Part shown: positions 36,907-50,994 of the stretch, one piece after another
Layout of the letters: each line of letters opens with the position of its first letter
Position numbering within the stretch: the stretch's first letter is position 1
Assembly (NCBI RefSeq): GCF_033568475.1
Contig: NW_027331831.1
Span: 4,526,001 to 4,590,000, forward strand
Direction: 5' to 3'
Length of the DNA stretch: 64,000 nt
From: Henckelia pumila
Taxonomy: Eukaryota; Streptophyta; Magnoliopsida; Lamiales; Gesneriaceae
The notes under the pieces: generated by a model
What the model saw: only the letters and a program-made list of their open reading frames with translations
Databases searched by the model: none
What the model was told of the DNA's origin: nothing
Program-made: the position numbers and the translations under genes

Positions 36907-39900
36907 ATGAAATTTGGCAAGGAATTAGCTTCCCAAATGGTGCAAGAATGGCAAGAAGCATACGTGGACTACAAACATCTCAAGAAACTGCTGAAAAACA
37001 TCTCAAAATCCCGACAGCGAAATGCATTTCCGACCTTGTACAGATCATTTAGCGGCTTGACGGGTCGAGACAGCCGCATGATGAGGAGTGAAGATGAAGT
37101 GATATCAGTAAACCAAGTGCAGCCAGAAAGATCGGAGAATGATGGGTTACATCAGACTATTTTCTTTAAGTCACCAGAAGATGGAGGAGAAGCTTCGGAC
37201 AGTCGTTTCTTTGAGATTCTCGATGAAGAATTCGACAAAGTATTGAGATTTTACAAGGAGAAAGTCAAGGAAGTGACATTGCGGGCAGAGGAGTTGAGCA
37301 AACAGATGGATACACTTATTGCTTTAAGGATTCAAGTGTATGAACCTTTGACGGAACGAAATGGGAATCATCACGAAGTGAAGTCATCAAATCCGGAAAC
37401 TGAAGGTAAATGCGATGTGGATTCTTTCAATTTGTGGTACAAAATTAAGATTGATTCCGTTTCTTATACCTGTAGAAGATTTAACCATGAATGTAGTCCA
37501 AGAAACTGGGACGAGCTCCCATAGAGATCATGTAAAGATCAATATAGAACCAAATGGTCTCCTTGCGGCATTGAAAAGGGTTATAAAAAGTACAAAAAAG
37601 TCCGACCTTGCGTTCAGCATCGAGGACCTGAGACGAGCGGAGGAAAAACTGAGAAGGGCTTTCGTGGAATACTACCGGCAGCTCGGACTCCTGAAAAGAT
37701 ACCGGTGATGCATCTTTCACCTGAAAAAAACAGTATTAGACAAATTGATATACACAGGAGTTGAGCTAACATGCTTCATTACAATGCCACAGTTCCTTGA
37801 ATATGTCGGCATTCTCCAAGATTATGAAGAAATATGACAAGGTATGACAGTTCACAGTAACTGTTTTCTCCCTTGGGGTCTCATCGGTGGAGTTTTTTTC
37901 ACTGCAGATCACTTCAAGAAGTGCTTCAGATTCTTATTTACAGATGATTGATAAATCCTATCTCGGAAGCTCGGATGAGGTATGTTTTCCAAGCCTTCCT
38001 TACTGGGAAAATAGAAGCACGATTTTGGCCTTACTGTCCTGTTTTTACTGAAGGTTAACAAGCTCTTTGGGAGAGTAGAGACCACATTCGTTAAGCACTT
38101 CTCGAATGGAAATAGACGAAAAGGGGTGAAACTTTTAAAGCCCAGAAATAAAATGGAGAGGCACAGAACAACATTTCTTCTAGGTAAGCTAGCGCAGAAG
38201 GAAATAGCTATAGTCTCTATGTTTTTATTTCAAAATCTTTTGGGAAATTATGTGAACCGATTAGTTTAGCGAACTATTCGTCATCTGGTAGGTGTATTAA
38301 CCGGCTGCTCAGTGGCACTTGTTGTCGGTATTATTGTCGCAATACATGCTAGGAGACTTATTCAACACGATGGAGGGGAGCAGTATATGAACAATATATT
38401 TCCTCTTTACAGGTACTAAATTTTTTAGTTCTCATAGATGATAGAGTGGACACATTAAGACTAAGAAAACTCAATTTATGACACTATTGGATGTAGCTTG
38501 TTTGGATTCATTTTCCTACACATGTTCATGTATGGGGTAAACACATATCTCTGGAGGCGATTCCGGGTGAACTACCCCTTTATTTTCGGATATAGATCAG
38601 GTACAGAATTGGGATTCAGAGAAATCTTCCTCCTTGCTTCTGCACTTTCAGTACTCACTTTGGTAGCTGTACTATCAAATTTGGACATGGAAATGGATCC
38701 AAGAACGCAACGTTTTCAAACATTAACAGAACTTGTTCCAGCAGGCCTAGTCATGGTATGTTAAAACTTAAAAGTTGCTCTTTCCCCCTCTGTTATGTAT
38801 TGGCATATTACCATTTCCTCAGTGAAAATTTCTGTGCAAATTCTTGTAAACCTATAATTTTTCGATAAATATTAATACTAAGAAATTAAATTCCAGGTCT
38901 TGCTTGTCATAACTTTCTGTCCTTTCAACATTATATATCGCTCAAGTCGCTTCTTTCTCATCCAATGCACATGGCATTGTATATTCGCTCCTATTTACAA
39001 GGTATGCAGGTTCAGCAATGGAACAAAATGTAGTTAGAAATAATCACCTCATCATCGTCATCTGCCTTCTGGCTGCTTTTGTAGGTTACCTTCTCACATA
39101 TCTTCTTGGCAGACCAACTAACAAGCCAGGTTCATATTTCATTTCCTTCATAATTGTATAGCTAATTTGATAGTTGCTATGATTTTGATTGTGCTTTTCC
39201 AACATTCTATGTGGTAATTCCACTTTCATGGATTTCAGGTTCAGGCTTTCAGAAGTTTGCAATTTTACATTTGCTACTATGGATGGGGTGACTTCAAAAG
39301 GAGATCAAACCGCTGCCTCGAAAGCAAAGTATATGAAATTCTTTACATTGTTGTAGCAATCATTCCATTTTGGTCGCGAGTTCTGCAGGTTAGTCCTTGC
39401 TCAAATGGACATGATCTTCTGTTCAGTCTCCTTTGTCCCAAAATAATGTCACAGTTTTTGGTTGCTCAATGAAATTTAGTGCCTGCGCCGCTTGTTTGAG
39501 GAGAAGGATCTCAAGCAAGGACTCAATAGCCTAAAATATTTATCAACAGTAGTGGCACTTGTCATTAGGACAATATATGATTTCAGGAGAGGAATGTTTT
39601 GGAAAATCATGGCAGCATCAAGTTCGGGAGTCACGACGGTTTTTAACACATACTGGGACATTGTCATGGACTGGGGACTTTTACAAAAGAAGGCAAGAAA
39701 TCCCTGGCTGAGAGACGAGCTTTTGATATCGAACAGGGCCGTCTACTTTGTTGCCATAGTGAGTCCTACCAATGGCTTATAACAGTTGTGAATTTCTATG
39801 GATCATGTTTAAAAGAGACACTAATAGTTAAAGTTTTTGAACTTACTTGAATTGCAGGTAGTGAATATTCTTCTCAGACTTGTATGGATGCAATTAGTTC

Positions 39901-40306
39901 TTGATTTCAACGAAGCGCCGTTCCTCCACAGGAGAACCATGATCGCCCTAGTTGCCTGCCTGGAGATACTTCGTCGTGGCATTTGGAACTTTTTCAGGTT
40001 TGATGATACATCTACCACCCTCCTGCTTCACCGAAAAAAACACTCAATTGCAGCAAAGCCCATGTTTACTGTCAACTGGAACCTAATAGGTTAAAAACCA
40101 CATCATGGCTATGCAACAGTGTGTCCAGTTCACTTCTGAAAATGCCTGAAGCATCTAACTAATTTCTTTCAATGCTTTTATTTTCCTTCACAGTTGCTTG
40201 TAAAATTGGCAGGTTGGAGAACGAGCATTTCAACAACGTCGAAAAATATCGAGCCTTCAAGTTATCGCCTTTGCCATTTTACCAGGAGGATGAGAAATTT
40301 GTGTGA
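36907..40306 (+). CDS. PHO1-like: PHO1-type phosphate exporter, copy B, 13 exons, 723 aa
   Basis: Exons are 36907-37405, 37476-37704, 37793-37841, 37908-37979, 38054-38183, 38292-38412, 38497-38755, 38897-39001, 39085-39129, 39239-39388, 39480-39758, 39858-39997 and 40213-40306 (2172 nt, in phase, no stops). The SPX domain has the basic residues in [20 protein letters not shown] and SKIMKKYDK. Membrane helices and the EXS domain follow as in copy A. It is shorter than A and C because exons 1 and 2 lack Gly/Ser-rich and acidic linker segments within the SPX insertion loops. Exons 3-13 have the same lengths as in A and C. It transcribes away from A and towards C. A CACTATAAAA box at about 36651 is a possible promoter element, 247 bp before the ATG. 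The gene looks functional. Confidence 0.95.
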
Positions 40307-41637
40307 CAGATTATACCACATAACAGGACATGTGAATAAGAAAGAAAAAGACCTAACTTTGTACCCCATTCAAATGAATATCCCATGTGAGACACCAATC
40401 AAAGTTTTTGAATTTACATAGACCAAAATCCAGATAGTTTTATGCTTCCTTTAGCACAACTACACAAAAGTCAGTGGCATCGATGCATGATGCATCTATT
40501 GCTGATAAATAATTTCTAATTCAAGACTTTCAAGCAGCTGAGAATCATTTTCTTGGTGAAAAAAAAACTGAGATTCATTTTTAATGAACATTTTATACGT
40601 GAAATCACCTAATTTTGGTAAGCAGAAGCTGAATCAAATCGGGGAATCAAACCAAACTTTTAGGCGGTGCTTGAGATACAAATCACTTATCAGTTTTTCT
40701 TTCACAAAATTCTACAAAATTTCAAACTTTTGTGAAAGAATAGATGAAAAGTGTTTCATAAAAACTATTTCAAACACTACCATAATAGTTCAGGTTTGTT
40801 TATCATTATCGGTTTGAATCTGTTTTAAATTGGACGAAACCTGAAAAGTTGTTTTGAGTTTAAAGTTCGGACAAAAAAAAATTACAAACCAATTTTGTAA
40901 TTATATACAGAACATAAAATAGACTTCATTAAAAGCTTAGTTATTAATAACATTTTTTCATTGTTAGAAGTTTAGTATATTGTAATTAATTCTACTTGTT
41001 GTTTTAATTTTATTTCTTTCTATTTATAAAACATTTAAAAATAATAAATATAAACAATTTATTTTGTTACGATCGTACATATTTAAATCCGTAAAACAAA
41101 TCAATCCGATCCATGTTTAATGAAAAATAATAATTTTAAGATAAAATATAATATTTTCTTATAGATTAGATATGATAGAAAATCGATGTCATAAAATTAA
41201 CTCATCCATGACGTCAACAGATTTTGTGTGTTAAAAATATGGATGATAGTTGATGGTTTAGAAGATTTATATTTTCATGCTAAATTTATCGTTACCTGAA
41301 GCCCTTCTTGAAAACTGTAAGAAATTATATGATTAAGGGGCTCCAACTCTGGCCCCTAGTGCACCCTGTGTACAAACGTAGTGAGGCTTCAAAATGTTTA
41401 TACACTTTAGTTTAGCACAAGTGCAAGTATACTTGATGTGTGCTGTATGAAAAATCATGTGCAGCTGCATCAGATTCAGATCATATGCTGCAGCTGCATC
41501 GGATTCAGACAAAAGCTTCATCAGACAGCGTATGCTCGGACCCCAAAAGTCGCGGGTATATAAGGCAGCACTCGGTTTACGCCTTTCCTGGTCTATGTAA
41601 TGTTTGATATTAACATCCAGTGATGCTGAATAATCTG
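40307..41637. other. Convergent spacer between PHO1 copies B and C
   Basis: Holds the two 3' UTRs, the small MITE at 40663-40781, and AT-rich DNA. A short direct repeat TGCAGCTGCATC(A/G)GATTCAGA occurs twice at about 41460-41505. No gene was found. Confidence 0.5.
40663..40781. mobile_element. Small MITE, GGTAGTGTTTG family (copy 2)
   Basis: A 119-bp inverted-repeat element starting GGCGGTGCTTGAGATA and ending CAAACACTACC. The arms pair through CTTTCACAAAA / TTTTGTGAAAG. It is more diverged than the copy at 63849. Confidence 0.65.
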
Positions 41638-44600
41638 TCATAAAAACTTTTCATCTTCATAGTAAAATGGCAAAGGTGTCGACTTGTAGGCTTGATATTT
41701 TTCGACGTTGTGGAAGTGCTCGTTCTCCAACCTGCCGATTTAAAAGTTAGTGCCATAACCATCAAAATACAGAAGTCTTGGTTTTCAAAAGCAGTTAAAC
41801 AGGTTGAAATTATCTGCTCTAGACCAGTAAATCAACAGATGTAGTCTCTATTTCTCGGTTTCTGATGCGGATCAGGTGTTTTTCAGAAGACTGGACGCAC
41901 TGTTGCATATCCATCATGTAATTTTCAAGTTTTTTAAGCTCCATTTGTCGATGGATATGGTGTTATTAATGTTTTTCCTAACGGTCTTTAATAACCGTCA
42001 TCCTACGGCCAAAAACTGTTAAAAAGAGGGGGCAGAAAGAATAATTAAGCATGCTGAAGGGTCTTTCGGTATCGTACCTGAAAAAATTCCAAATGCCACG
42101 ACGAAGTATCTCCAGGCAGGCGACAAGGGCAATCATGGCTCTCCTGTGGATGAACGGTGCTTCATCGAAATCAAGAACCAACTGCATCCATGCAAGTCTC
42201 AGGAGAATATTCACCACCTACAGTTCCAAGTCAATCAGAAAAATATAACATTTGGTTTCTTTTTTGTATACATATTTCATGAAAAATGCAAAAATGTTAC
42301 AGAGTCTGCTGACACAAAGAAAGCCGTTAAAAACACTCACTATGGCCACAAAGTAAACAGCCTTGTTTGCTACCAAAAGCTTGTCTCTCAGCCATGGATT
42401 TTTTGAATTCTTTCGTAAAAGTCCCCAATCCATGACAATGTCCCAGTACGTACTAAAAATCGTCGTGACTCCAGAACTTGATGCAGCCATGATTTTCCAA
42501 AATGTTCCTCTCCTCAAATCATACATTGTCCTAAAGACAAGTGCCACTACCGTCGAGAAATATTTCAGGCCATTGACTCCTTGCATGAGATCCTTTTCCT
42601 CAAACATGCGGCGTAGGCACTGAATTCAATTTTGCAACAAAAAGTTGTAATATTGTTTTGGGAAAGAAAAGATTGTGCCAATCAAAGCATTGGCTTACCT
42701 GTAGAACTCGTGACCAAAATGGAATGATTGCTATAACAATGTTAAAAATTCCATATATTTTGCTTTCAGAGCACTGATTTGATCTCCTTTGGAAGTCGCC
42801 CCATCCATAGTAGCAGACATAAAACTGCAAACTTCTGAGAGCTTGAACCTGAAATGCATGAAATAAATATTACTGCCTAAAGAATTCACAAAAAACACAC
42901 ACCAAATTAAGAGCATGATAATTAGATAAGTCATTCTGTTGTGCTGTGGATGAAATACGGACCTGGCTTGTTAGCTGGTCGGCCAAGAAAAAATCAGAGA
43001 ACATGACCTACAAAGGAAAGCAGAAGACAAAATGATGAATTACAGGGTATAATTTATCTAATTATATTCTGTCCTATTCATGATCCTGGGTACCTTGTAA
43101 AAGGGAGCGAATACACATCGCCATGCGCACTGAATGAGAAAGAATCGACTTGTGCGATATATAATGTTGAATGGACAGAATGTTATAAGAAGCAAGACCT
43201 GGACATTAGTATCCTAGTATCAATATTTGTTGAAGGATGATTCTTTTACAAGAATCTTGTGTAGCAATTTATATGAAGATATGTATCACGTTAATACATT
43301 ATGAAGGGAGAAAGAGTAGCTTTTAACTCACCACGACTAGGCCTGCTGGAACCAGTTCAGTTAATGTTTGAAAATGTAGCGTACGTGGATCCATTTCCAT
43401 GTCCAGATTTGAAAGTACAGCCACCAAAGTGAGTACTGAAAGCGCGGAAGCAATAAGGAAGATTTCTCTGAATCCCAATTCTGTACCAGATTTAAATCCA
43501 AAAATGAATGGGTAGTTCACCCGGAATCGCCTCCAGAGGTATGTGTTTATCCCATACATGAACATGTGTAGGAAAATGTATCCGAACAAGCTACATGGAT
43601 AAAGACATTGATTTAGCATTTCGCAGTGTTAATTTATCATTTATCAATTTCATTATCTAGGGGATTGAACGTGACATCTTCGCAAATTCAGAGTAGTTTT
43701 ACGTACGAATTACCTATAAAGTGGGAATATATTGTTCATATACTGGTCCCTTCCCTCGTGTCTTATAAGTCCCCTTGCCCGTATGGAGACAATAAGGTTG
43801 GCAACTAGAGCTAGTGAGCAGCCAGTTAATATTCCTACAAGGTGAATAGTTGTTAGTTCACAACATATTCGCCTTAGTTTTCAAAAAGCTTCAATTCAAA
43901 ATCAGAGAGAACAATGACTTTTTCTTGTTCATTCTCTTTTCTTTCTTCAGAATGTAAGACCTTTTCCTTCCATGTATAGCTTACCGAGAACAAAAGTTAT
44001 TCTGTGCCTCTCCATTTTATTTTTAGGCTTTAAATGTTTCATCCCTGTTCTCCGGTTTTCATTTGAGAAGTGCTTAATGAACGTGGCCTCTACTCTATCG
44101 ATAAGTTTGTTAACCTGCAGTAAATATGGGGAAATAAGGCCGAAGTTTCGGTTTCTTGACTATAAGCATGTCTTGGACACAAACCTCATCAGAGCTGCCA
44201 AGATATGAGGCGCCAACCACGTGTAAATAGGATTTTGAAGTATTTCTTGAAGTGATCTGCAGAAAAACAATTCCGGAATTGAGACCTCAAGTGGGTTAAA
44301 TGTGGTGATAGAGAACATTTTCCTGGTTGAATTTGAATCACCACACCTTGTCATATTTCTTCATAATCTTGGTTAACGCCAACATGTTCGAAAAGCTGCC
44401 AGCATTTTCATGAAACATGTTAGTTCCACAACTGCCAATATCAAGTTATCCGATAAAATTTTCAGGCAAGGATGCATAACCGGTATCTTCTTAGAAATCC
44501 AAGCTGTCGGTGGAATTCGACGAAGGCCCGTTGCAATTTGTCCTTCGCTCGTCTCAGCTCCACCGTGCTAAATGTAAGGTCTGCTTTTGTCGTACTCTTG

Positions 44601-46000
44601 ATGACACTTCTTACTGTCGTAACAGGACAAACTGGTTCGATATTGATCTTTACATGATCCAGAGATGATAACGATCCAACATTGGTTCGATCTTCCAAAG
44701 CCTCCACTGGGCTCGGGCCAACTTCTTGGATTACATCCATGGCTGTAGTGGAAGACACGAGATCAACATTTTACAAAAAAAAATTCTTACTTCATTCAAT
44801 CCAATTCCTTATTAAATGCCCCCCAAATGCTCGGAGCAAACTTGTACTAAACAAAAAAGACTAAACAACAGAAGGTGACACGACCCTCGTACCGCATCGT
44901 CCAAAAGGCATATCATTAGCCTTGAATCCATGAACACAAGGATGTATTTGAAGGTTTATAATTCAAAGGGCTTAAGAATCAAGTAGGATGCTGGAAAACA
45001 AGAATTTTGGTGTATGAAAGAACAAGAATAAAATTTGAGTTTAGGCTCGAAGCTTTCAAATCCGAATGGTGGAATCAGTTAGAAAGCTTCGACCCCGAAT
45101 TCAAGCTATCTTGTTTTAAAATAAATTATCTTGTTTTTTGCTTATTCCCTATTTTTGCTCGGTTTTCAAGTAATTGGCAAATAAATTTTTTGCTCGCACA
45201 CTCATTTATAATTTCCAACCTCAAAAAACACGAAAAATGACCAATAACTTCCAACATGTTCAGCCATTTATTTCCCCAAGAAGGAAAATGTTAGAAAACT
45301 TTCACTATCCCAGATCTCACACACACACACACACAAATACTAAAGTATAATTTCTGTTCTGAATCGATTCTTTTAATCGCACACAATCATATATACATAT
45401 AAAATTTCCCACCTTAAAAAACACGAAAACATGAAAAATAAATTCCACATTGTCTTTACCTTCATGCACCAGATCTGATGACTCAACTTCTTGATGATTC
45501 TCATTTCGTTCCGTCAAAGGTTTATGCACTTTAATCCTCAAAGCAACTAGCGTATCCATCTGTTTGCTCAACTCCTCCGCCCTGAGTGTCACTTCCTTAA
45601 CTTTTTCCCTGTAAAATCTCAAAACTTTGTTGAATTCTTCATCAAGATCCTTAAAAAAATGGCTCTCTCTCTCGCCACCTTCCTCGGCCGACTTCAAGAA
45701 AATCGTCTGATAGAAAAGCCCATCGTTGTCCGAACTTCCTGGCTGCTGCACTTGGTTCACAAATATCACATCCTCTTCACTCTTTACCACGCAGTTCTCG
45801 TGACCCGTCAGCCCGCTGAAGGATCTGTACAACGTTAATGTCCGCTTCAAGAAACCACCTTGTCTCCCCGGAGACGTTGAAGCGTTTTGCTGTCGGGATT
45901 TTAGGATGTTTTTTAGCAGTTTCTTGAGATGGGTGTAGTCTATGTATGCTTCCTGCCATTCTTGCACCATTTGGGAAGCTAATTCCTTCCCAAACTTCAT
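41638..46000 (-). CDS. PHO1-like: PHO1-type phosphate exporter, copy C, 13 exons, 748 aa
   Basis: Exons on the minus strand are 46000-45460, 44742-44481, 44395-44347, 44256-44185, 44114-43985, 43834-43714, 43590-43332, 43198-43094, 43007-42963, 42848-42699, 42619-42341, 42217-42078 and 41731-41638 (2247 nt, in phase). The SPX domain begins [19 protein letters not shown] and keeps its lysines, including KIMKKYDK at the end. The EXS domain is complete ([43 protein letters not shown]). Several replacements in exons 4-6 and 10-11 (for example KNSKNPWL for KKARNPWL) make it the most distinct of the three. Intron 1 is unusually long (717 bp). Genes B and C point at each other. Confidence 0.95.
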
Positions 46001-48884
46001 CTTTTTGTTTATCTTTTTGCGCGTAGGAAGCCGAGTGTTTCTTGATTTTCTTGAAATGTGGTGGAGAAGGATGATTTGCTCCTGTGTCCTTCATTTAGAT
46101 TTGAGGAATAATAAATAATATTATCACCTCAACACAAAAAGGTAAATTTTTTATATAAAAGTGATTTTTTATTGATTATTTTTCTGACAAAATTATAAAC
46201 ATTCAGAGGTTTTTGTGTTTAATTTTATATATAATCTCAAAATACATATTTTATAAAATATTTTTATATTTAACCAATATTATATTATGCTTGGATTAAA
46301 TATAAAATTTTATAATATCTCGCTCCTAATATCACCAACATAAGTATCGATCGTATAATAAGATTCACCAAAGATAATATTGTATGGGTTGATGTTAACA
46401 TATGTCATTAGATATGATTTTATTTTTAAAAAATAATATGAAAATATATTTCCCTTTCATCCCTAAAAAAAATCGAAAATTTAAAACGAACACTACAAAC
46501 GATTGGTAAAATATGATTAGCCACGAAAATTAAGTCCAATGTGTTTTTTTTCCTATATCTTATAATTAAATTCTAGTTTTTATTTATTTAAAAAAGAGAG
46601 AGAACATTTTTTTTTACCTCTCCATTGCATGTTTGGAATTTTATTTAATTAAAACGTGAAAAACATAAAACGGTGACAAGGTCGATCGTGTCATATTATT
46701 AAATATCTTACATTGGTTGGATTAATATTTCAGCAGTTATAAATGAAATTTGACAATTATTTCTTTTGAACTAGCTTTTAGGATGAATTTAGAGGCAAGA
46801 TCATGATCCTAAAACATACTATAATAAAAATTAATCTTTCGTATAAAAATAAATTTTCTAAACGCATCAAATTGAGTCACAAATCTCTTACCAAATTATA
46901 TAATAAAACAACTCGAGTGGAGTAAAACAAAAACAAAAAAAAACATTGGGATCGCAAATCTAAAACTTGACAATTTGAAAATATTGTTCTTTAAAATAAT
47001 AATAATAATAATAATACAAAGTGAATTTATTTTTATTTTATTTTTTTCAGGAAGTATAAAGTGTTTTTTTTTTAAAACAAGGAAGTATAAAGTGTTGTTT
47101 TCTGTAGTATGCAGTGGCCACCAAATTTGACTGGAAAATAGTCATGGGAACATTTAAAGCCACTACTTCCACTGTCACACATGCACTTTTATATATATAA
47201 TAAATAATAATTGGACTACTTTATTTAATATCTATGTAGTTGGCCTAGATAGCGATGAGTATGTCTTGACATTAATGTTTTATTACACGTGTTACATGTC
47301 TGTTATTTAAAAAAATTAATATAATCTATTTTTTAATTAGTTTGATTCATCTTCATTTTACCCTCAATTTCGCAACCATCTTTTGTACGGATTGAATTAA
47401 AATTAAATTGTTCGTGGGCCTTCTAATAAATGGAATTGGATTCATATGGGACCACTCCGCATATTAATTCTCGCCCTAAAGATCTCACTGTAAATTATTT
47501 TTTATTTGTCTTAAATACATAGAATACATTATATTTCGTAATAGTTTTTTTTTCCACTTCTTACTACTATATCTCTATCAAGTACATTTTAAAAAATTGA
47601 GCAATTATTTTTTGAATACAATTAATAGGGATAAAATAAAAACGGTATATATATCTTTTGTTTTTTCATTGAATTTTTCTCGATATGTGTGTAGAAAAAA
47701 AAGATTATATAATCGAAACGGATAAAATGTATTTTTTAAAATTTTATTTGTGTTTTTTTTACTATTATTAGTATTTTCGTTTCAAAAGAAATAAGGAGTA
47801 TGGGCTTTTGTAGTGGGATGAAAAATATTGAAGATTGTAATATTTTTGACTGGAAATTTAAAATAAAATATAACACAATTTAGTAAAAAAAAAAAAAACA
47901 AAACAAAAGCAAAAACAAAAACAAAAATTCTCCGAACTTGTATAAGAAATAAAGAAAACGAGAATCCTGTTTTTTTTTTCTTCTTTCTTTTATTTGAAAT
48001 AGACTGATCGAAATCTTCCAATAATAGATGTCTGATAATGATTTAATTTTTTAATTGGAAGAGATTGATGAGAATCTTGAATTATTGTTTTTTCATTTGA
48101 TAACCTTGACTGATGTGTTTGTAGATTCAGAATATTACTTTTACTTTTTCCTTTTGTTTTTCCATTTTCCATAAATAAACGAGTTTCGATTATATGGTCA
48201 AACACTATGGGCAACTACGTGAGCAACAGCTGAAAATGATGGTGCTCATGTAATCGAAACTATATATATAATGGAGATACAGTAAGTGTCATCGTGAATT
48301 TTTCGATCCCCAAAATATTTTCATTTTTTGGCTTGATAAATTTACTTTATGTATAAATTTTTTTTAAAACAAAGTATATTAAAAATCATAAAATTTAAAT
48401 TGATTTTTGAATTTTAAATTTAAAAATTCAATCTCTATTTTTTTAAAATAAGAAAACTTATTTAAAAAATCGATTATATACACCCAACGCACGGAGAAAA
48501 AACATCATCATGAATGTTGTGTTCATCTTCCTTGTACAGTAAGCCTGATTTTTATTTTCCAAAAGCCGCTTGTAAAATATAAATTTACTTTATTTGCTTT
48601 GTATAGTAAGCCTGATTTATTTGTTTGTGTATATATAAACACAGAGTCACATGTCGTCCACTCTTTTTCAAGTTGGATTCTCCTTTATCATTCTTTATTG
48701 ACAGCCAATTCTCCGGGTTAACCTACCACCTGAATAATAAAATTATAAAATACGGGTATTGGCCTATTGGGAAAAATTATTGAGTAAATATGATTTTATC
48801 TAATAATATTAAATGTGCGGTTTTGAGCGGTTTTGAATATTTTAGCTGATTAGGGGATTTTAAGATTTAAAAGGGAAAAAAAAT
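46001..48884. other. AT-rich gene-free region
   Basis: The right side of PHO1 copy C. The first part contains its 5' region. The rest is AT-rich DNA with poly-A/T tracts, a (TAA)n tract at about 46998-47016 and A-rich runs at about 47885-47925. No gene, RNA or transposon end was recognised in 2.9 kb. Confidence 0.5.
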
Positions 48885-49861
48885 TACTGAGCAACATTAC
48901 TACGTCAGATGTAGTTTTTCTAATAAAAAAATATTAATCTTAGATAGAGATATCAAAACGGGCTAGTGGGCGATCCGATCCACAACTCGTCGCAATCCAT
49001 CATTAGGCGGGATGCGGACTAACCTTTTAGGCGGGTTGAAAAAACATCAACTCAACCCAACCCACCTATTTCAGGTGGCAGACAGACTAACCCGGCGGAC
49101 TTACATGAAATTTGACGGGTTTTGACGAGCCAACCCGCAACTCACCATTAGGCGGGTTGAGAAATTATCAACTCAACCAATGGCGGAGCCAGGATTTTAG
49201 CTCCGCCCGGGCTAAAAAATTTTAGCGAGAAATCCAAAAATCATAGAAGCTGAAAACACCGATTTTGTAGAAAAAAACAGTAAATTTTTTTATTAAAAAA
49301 ACCAGAAAAAATTGCCTCAAAATTAATTGCAATAAAATTATATATTTCTCGGCGAATATACAAATTTCATAATTGTTTGGTCGATATATACTTTATAAAA
49401 GTGGAAGCATTATAATGTCAGAAAACTTTAGAAGATAGAGAGTGAAAAATATGACACTTAGACAAAGATAAACATAAAGAACAACTTATTTTTCGTTTCA
49501 TTATTTTTTTTTTTTTGGACTAGTTTTGAGAACTAAAAGGTGGGCTATTTCATTTTTTTAATTGAATTACTCGGGCTAGTATAACACTAGCCCCAAAAAT
49601 AACACTTAAAATCCATTTTTAAATTTTTTTGTCAATATAAAATTTTTTTAAGCCAACCCGGGTGGCCTAACACTAACTCCGTCCTTGAACTCAACTCACC
49701 TATTTCGTATGGCAAGGCGGGCCAACCGTACGCATCTAGCCAATTTTGACACCTTTAATCATAGATAGTGCTTTCAAAATCACGATAAAAATAATTAAAG
49801 AATGGTAGTACATGAGATTGAAATGAAGGGTGTATAAAAGAAAAGATAGCTTAATATAATA

Positions 49862-49892
<31 letters not shown>

Positions 49893-50960
49893 CAAAGGTA
49901 TATGTGTTAAAGTGGGCTAGGTCTGTTGGGTTGACTTGTGACCCATCCCGCCATACAAAATAAGTGGGTTGAGTTGACAATTTCTCAACCTACCTACAAG
50001 GTGGGCTGACTCGTTACGCCTTATGGTATTGGTGGTTTGCCCGCCAAAATCCGTCAAATTACCAGTAAGTCCGTCGGGTTGACCCGTCGCCTATAATAGG
50101 TAGGTTGGTTGGTTGGTTTTGGTTGATATTTTTTCAACCCGCTTAAAAGGTAGATCAACTCGTTCCGACCAGCCTGATGGTGGGTTGCAACGGATTGTGG
50201 GCTGATCCGCTAACAAAGGCTAACCTGAGCTATTTCTTTTTGTTTAAAAAAAAAGAAACTAGGTTAAACTTTAGAGAAATGATTGTATTCATTTTTTTTA
50301 TTTTTTTGACATTTTATATAATTAGTAAACTAGCAGGCATTTATTTATATATTTAATAAATACCCCGTAAATTATTACATGGATATAAATATAATTATAA
50401 ATAATTAAATAAATGAAGTCGACGATGTGATTTATAAAATAAATTACAACGCATCGTATAAGTATAATATAATAATACCGCGTGGTTTATGATTTATTGA
50501 GAAACATTACTACATCACATGTAGTTTTCTTAATAAAAAAAATATTAATTTTAGCTACAGATGTCAAAACGGGCTAGTGGACAATCCGATCCACAACTCT
50601 TCGCAATCCATCATTAGGCGGAGCGCGGATCAACCTTTTAGCCGGGTTGATAAAACATCAACTCAACCTAACCAACCTATTTTAGGTGGCTGGCAGACTA
50701 ATTCGATAGGCTTACATGTAATTTGACGTGTTTTGACGAGTCAACCCGCATCCCACCGTTAGACGGATTGAGAAATTATCAACTCAACCCACCTATTTCG
50801 TATGTCAAGGCGGGCCAACCGCACAGACCTAGCCAATTTTACACCTTTAATCATAGATATTGCATTCAAAATCAAGATAAAAATAATTAAAGCATCATGA
50901 GATTGATGTGACGGGTATATAAAAGAAAAGATAGCGTAGTATAATATGTGTATGTGTGTG

Positions 50961-50994
<34 letters not shown>

